In this document: positions 8,401-10,999 of the stretch, in pieces | Position numbering within the stretch: the stretch's first letter is position 1 | How the letters are laid out: the number at the start of each line of letters is the position of its first letter | Notes under the pieces: generated by a model | Database searches by the model: none | Seen by the model: the letters and a program-made list of their open reading frames with translations, nothing else | What the model was told of the DNA's origin: nothing | Translations under genes and position numbers: made by a program | Origin: Alphaproteobacteria bacterium UBA6062 | Lineage (GTDB): Bacteria > Pseudomonadota > Alphaproteobacteria > Sneathiellales > Sneathiellaceae | Reading direction: 5' to 3' | Length of the DNA: 15,925 bases | Assembly (NCBI GenBank): GCA_002428885.1 | Contig: DIYE01000230.1 | Location: forward strand, 1-15,925

Positions 8401-8509
8401 GGCAAGAAAAACGATTGAACTTGCCGAATCGTAACTGTTTGATGTAACAGAAACTTTCTGGCATCAATAATAACCAAAGATTGATCGTTCTTGTCAAAGA
8501 TTTTTTTGA
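8401..8509. repeat. Cluster of short inverted repeats before the first TraK-like gene
   Basis: Four hairpins occur in 110 bases: GGCAAG/CTTGCC (8401-8425), CTGTT/AACAG (8435-8450), ATCAAT/ATTGAT (8463-8485) and TCAAA/TTTGA (8494-8509). They lie just upstream of two TraK-like DNA-binding proteins. Such clusters are expected at transfer origins or operators bound by relaxosome proteins. Individually the stems are short, so only the clustering carries weight. Confidence 0.4.
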
Positions 8510-8520
8510 TGAGACGATAA

Positions 8521-8757
8521 ATGAAGCGACAACAATGGGGCCACAGCAAGGCCGAGTTTTTTCAGCATGAAGAAGAAATTCTGCAACTCTTGAAGAGTGG
8601 CTGGACAAACCTTGACATCTATCGGCGCCTTGTAAAATCCCGTTCCCTTCAAATTCCACAGCGAACATTTCTCTATTACGCTTCAGACCTTCGGGATCTC
8701 CATAAAATACCGCCAAGTTATATCTCTCCCTCAAATCAAGACAAGGGGGATAAATAA
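8521..8757 (+). CDS. TraK-like relaxosome/DNA-binding protein, short paralogue
   Basis: A 78-residue protein. Its core at about residues 16-60 has the pattern HEEEILQLLKSGWTNLDIYR followed by RTFLYYASDLR. This layout (short helix, LL-x-x-G-x-T, I-Y-x-x-L, then an R-T-F/L-x-x-Y/H helix) resembles the DNA-binding part of IncP TraK and similar small transfer proteins. It is shared with the product of the next gene, so the two are paralogues. It starts at ATG 8521 behind a weak GAGACG site, and its stop abuts the next ATG with no gap. A role in binding the transfer origin, or in autoregulation of the operon, is inferred from the fold pattern and position. Confidence 0.6.
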   Translation: MKRQQWGHSKAEFFQHEEEILQLLKSGWTNLDIYRRLVKSRSLQIPQRTFLYYASDLRDLHKIPPSYISPSNQDKGDK

Positions 8758-9180
8758 ATGGCAAAGCTGCGTTGGGGAGAAGGTCGACATCAGATTTACA
8801 TTCTACGGCCAGAGATCACATCTTATCTCCGGGCAGGTAAAACCTGCGGGCAAATCTATAAACTCCTAAAAGAAGATAACAGGTTTTCTGGTGGCCGTAG
8901 AACGCTGGAGCGTCACGTCCGTAAAATCAAAGAGCATCTTTCCTCACCTGAAGATGCACACCATCCAACTCCCACCCACCGTTCAATTATCTACGCACCG
9001 ACGCGTTCTGCTGAGGTTATTGAGGCGTCTTTGGAGGATAAATCAAGCTCTGATGCTGCCCTGGTATCGGAGGATACAGCCCTTGTGCCGGCATCGAACC
9101 GAGCGGTGGGCTTGAAGGGTGCGATTGATATGCAGAAAGAGCCTGTGGATCTCAATAAAACATGGAAAGGCAAGAAATAA
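8758..9180 (+). CDS. TraK-like relaxosome/DNA-binding protein
   Basis: A 140-residue protein. Residues about 1-58 carry the same DNA-binding pattern as the preceding gene (RPEITSYLRAGKTCGQIYKL, then GGRRTLERHVRKIKEH). The remaining 80 residues are polar and probably disordered, ending in a basic tail. IncP TraK, about the same size, wraps and bends oriT DNA and helps assemble the relaxosome; this gene sits directly upstream of traL and traM, as traK does in IncP. The ATG at 8758 has a strong AGGGGGA site upstream, and the stop TAA overlaps the traL start as TAATG. I am fairly sure of the family-level role but not of true orthology. Confidence 0.65.
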   Translation: MAKLRWGEGRHQIYILRPEITSYLRAGKTCGQIYKLLKEDNRFSGGRRTLERHVRKIKEHLSSPEDAHHPTPTHRSIIYAPTRSAEVIEASLEDKSSSDAALVSEDTALVPASNRAVGLKGAIDMQKEPVDLNKTWKGKK

Positions 9181-9905
9181 TGGCCCAGATACATTTCGTC
9201 CTACAAGGTAAAGGGGGCGTCGGTAAAAGCCTTGTCTCTTCGTTATTGTTCCAACATTTCCAAGAGCGGGGCAAACCGGTTCACGGCATTGATACGGATC
9301 CGGTGAATGCCACCTTCGCCAGCTACGATGCCTATCAGGCGACTCCACTGGCGATCATGAACGGAGATATGATCGACCCACGCCAGTTTGATCAGCTGAT
9401 CGAGACCCTGATGGCGGCATCCGAGGAGGATGTGTTTGTTATCGATAATGGCGCGGCTACCTTCGTACCGCTCTGCGCCTACCTGCATGAGAATGATGTC
9501 CTGCCATTTCTTCAGGAGAACGGATCTGCTGTCTATTTTCATACGGTGCTGACGGGCGGCCAGGGTATGGGGGATACGGTGACCGGCCTTGGGAACCTAT
9601 TTCGGAACTTCAGGGATGTCCCGACCTGTATCTGGATCAATGAATATTTCGGGAAGGCGGAAGTTGACGGAACCGGCTTTGAACAAAGCGCCCTTTATGA
9701 GGCCCATAAACGCCAGATCCACGGACTGGTAAAGATCACGGAAGTCCGCAAAGAGACCTTTGGTTACGACATGGACCAGATGCTGCGCCGTAAGCTGAGC
9801 TTTGCAGAGGTGCGCCAAAACTCGACCTTCAACCTGATGGGTAAGCAACGGCTTGGCATGATCTGGCGGGATATTGACGGTCAGATCGATCATTTGCACT
9901 TCTGA
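9180..9905 (+). CDS. traL: TraL-like ParA/MinD-type ATPase of IncP-like conjugation
   Basis: A 241-residue protein, the length I recall for IncP TraL. It begins MAQIHFVLQGKGGVGKSLV with the deviant Walker A KGGVGKS at residues 11-17. TDPVNATFASYDAYQ follows near residue 40, then FVIDNGAATFVPL (Walker B-like) near residue 87 and TVLTGGQGMGDTV. All match the TraL pattern closely. TraL proteins are ParA-like ATPases encoded with traK and traM; their role in transfer is not well defined. The frame can be extended to 9162, but the ATG at 9180 overlaps the preceding stop as TAATG and gives the conserved N-terminus. The AAAGG upstream serves as Shine-Dalgarno. Confidence 0.9.
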   Translation: MAQIHFVLQGKGGVGKSLVSSLLFQHFQERGKPVHGIDTDPVNATFASYDAYQATPLAIMNGDMIDPRQFDQLIETLMAASEEDVFVIDNGAATFVPLCAYLHENDVLPFLQENGSAVYFHTVLTGGQGMGDTVTGLGNLFRNFRDVPTCIWINEYFGKAEVDGTGFEQSALYEAHKRQIHGLVKITEVRKETFGYDMDQMLRRKLSFAEVRQNSTFNLMGKQRLGMIWRDIDGQIDHLHF

Positions 9906-9915
9906 GGATTCTTCA

Positions 9916-10359
9916 GTGACAGAGCAATCAACAACATCTCGAACACAACCTCCCCCTCTCCCACTTGGGATAGAGGGAGCGAAGCGCCTGATCCGGGAGA
10001 AGCTTAACCTGGTTGTGGATGAGACGGATCCGGTGATGGTCAGTGTTCTGCTGCATCAGGTCTTCCTCAGCGACCAGGCCAGGCAGCAGGAGATCTTCCT
10101 GGAAGAGCTGAAACAGCTCCTGGAGCAATCGGGCCAGGAGATGACAGGGGCGGTCAAGCAAAGCCTGCACAGCCTGACCGGCGGAACTTTCCGAGATATC
10201 TTGGAAACCACTCTGGCAGCCTCAGCGCATCATGTGCGGCAAAGCACAGAGAACCACCTCAAGCTCACGGCTGTGATCAAACGCTACACTGTGGTCAATC
10301 TCATCTTCACCTTTCTTGTCTGGGCAGCTGTTGCAGCCCTGGCCTTTGTTTTTAAATAG
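9916..10359 (+). CDS. traM: TraM-like conjugal transfer protein
   Basis: A 147-residue protein starting at GTG 9916, with GAGG overlapping the traL stop 9 nt upstream. An upstream ATG at 9874 lies inside traL and is unlikely. The protein has a polar Pro-rich start, a long amphipathic helical region at about residues 30-110 (DETDPVMVSVLLHQVFLSDQ onwards) and one C-terminal membrane segment at about 123-145. IncP TraM has the same size, the same DP-V-S-LL pattern and the same C-terminal anchor, and follows traL. Its exact function in the relaxosome or coupling step is not known. Base composition here is clearly more GC-rich than in the left half of the window. Confidence 0.75.
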   Translation: MTEQSTTSRTQPPPLPLGIEGAKRLIREKLNLVVDETDPVMVSVLLHQVFLSDQARQQEIFLEELKQLLEQSGQEMTGAVKQSLHSLTGGTFRDILETTLAASAHHVRQSTENHLKLTAVIKRYTVVNLIFTFLVWAAVAALAFVFK

Positions 10360-10370
10360 GACACCTGTTC

Positions 10371-10673
10371 ATGTTCAAGAAACTCATCTCCTGTCTGTTC
10401 TTTCTGACCGTCACACTTCCTCACCTGGCTCTGGCCCAGTCTTCCCCAAACGGTGATTGGATCAAACCGGCGTCGGACCTGGCAAATACCCTGCAAAGCG
10501 GTCTTGTACAAATCGGCGGACCAATCATTGGTATTGGTGTGATTGCCCTGGGGCTCTGGGCCGGGATCGCCGGTCGTCTTGAGTGGCAGAGGGTCGGCTT
10601 TATTCTTCTGGGCGGCCTCCTGGTTACCGTCGGACCGGCCGTTGTCACCGCCCTCCTCAATATCCAGACGTGA
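10371..10673 (+). CDS. virB2: VirB2/TrbC-family conjugative pilin
   Basis: A 100-residue protein, normal for the family. The signal peptide is MFKKLISCLFFLTVTLPHLA with probable cleavage after ALAQ. Two hydrophobic helices follow at about residues 48-66 and 76-95, separated by the short basic turn GRLEWQR, as in VirB2/TrbC pilins. The prepilin is processed and polymerised into the conjugative pilus. The ATG at 10371 has an AGGA site upstream. It lies 11 nt after traM and 5 nt before virB3. Confidence 0.85.
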   Translation: MFKKLISCLFFLTVTLPHLALAQSSPNGDWIKPASDLANTLQSGLVQIGGPIIGIGVIALGLWAGIAGRLEWQRVGFILLGGLLVTVGPAVVTALLNIQT

Positions 10674-10678
10674 TCACC

Positions 10679-10996
10679 ATGAAAGCAACCAGCTACTCCT
10701 TATCCTATATTGCATCGCCGCCAACCCTGTTTGGCCTGCCGCCCACTCTGCTGATGCTGTTGGCCGGAGCCGTTATTCCCCTGGTACCGCTGCTGAGCTT
10801 TATCGGCATTGTCTGGATTTCTTTTGTCGGTCCCTTGCTGGCCTTTGCCATTGGCGTGATTTTCCTATGGCGCTTGCGGCGCACGGAGCCCCATTGCGAG
10901 ACTGTGTATTTCAGGCCAGGTCGTTTTTATCGGGGGAAACAATCAAGAACCCTGATCGCCGGCATCCCACCTGTTCAATCCGAGACCAGGAATTAA
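10679..10996 (+). CDS. virB3: VirB3/TrbD-family inner-membrane protein
   Basis: A 105-residue protein with two adjacent hydrophobic segments at about residues 20-40 and 42-62, then a basic cytoplasmic-type tail (LWRLRRTEPH). This is the VirB3/TrbD pattern, and the gene directly follows the pilin as expected. VirB3 binds VirB4 at the inner membrane, and the two are sometimes fused. I chose the ATG at 10679, 5 nt after the virB2 stop, over an upstream ATG at 10583 inside virB2. In most type IV secretion loci virB4 comes next; here it is displaced by 2 kb. Confidence 0.83.
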   Translation: MKATSYSLSYIASPPTLFGLPPTLLMLLAGAVIPLVPLLSFIGIVWISFVGPLLAFAIGVIFLWRLRRTEPHCETVYFRPGRFYRGKQSRTLIAGIPPVQSETRN

Positions 10997-10999
10997 TCC

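Larger units (their letters stand above)
7981..8520. other. Intergenic junction between chromosome-like genes and transfer genes; possible element boundary or oriT
   Basis: These 540 bases separate divergent blocks: pilus genes leftwards, transfer genes rightwards. No convincing gene is seen. They contain a strong 8 bp palindrome near the PilP-like start, an AT-rich stretch, a GC-rich terminator-like hairpin and four short hairpins just before the first TraK-like gene. In IncP plasmids the transfer origin lies beside traK, so 8350-8520 is the best candidate for oriT, but I find no recognisable nick-site core. No tRNA gene or obvious attachment-site repeat is visible within the window. Confidence 0.5.
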
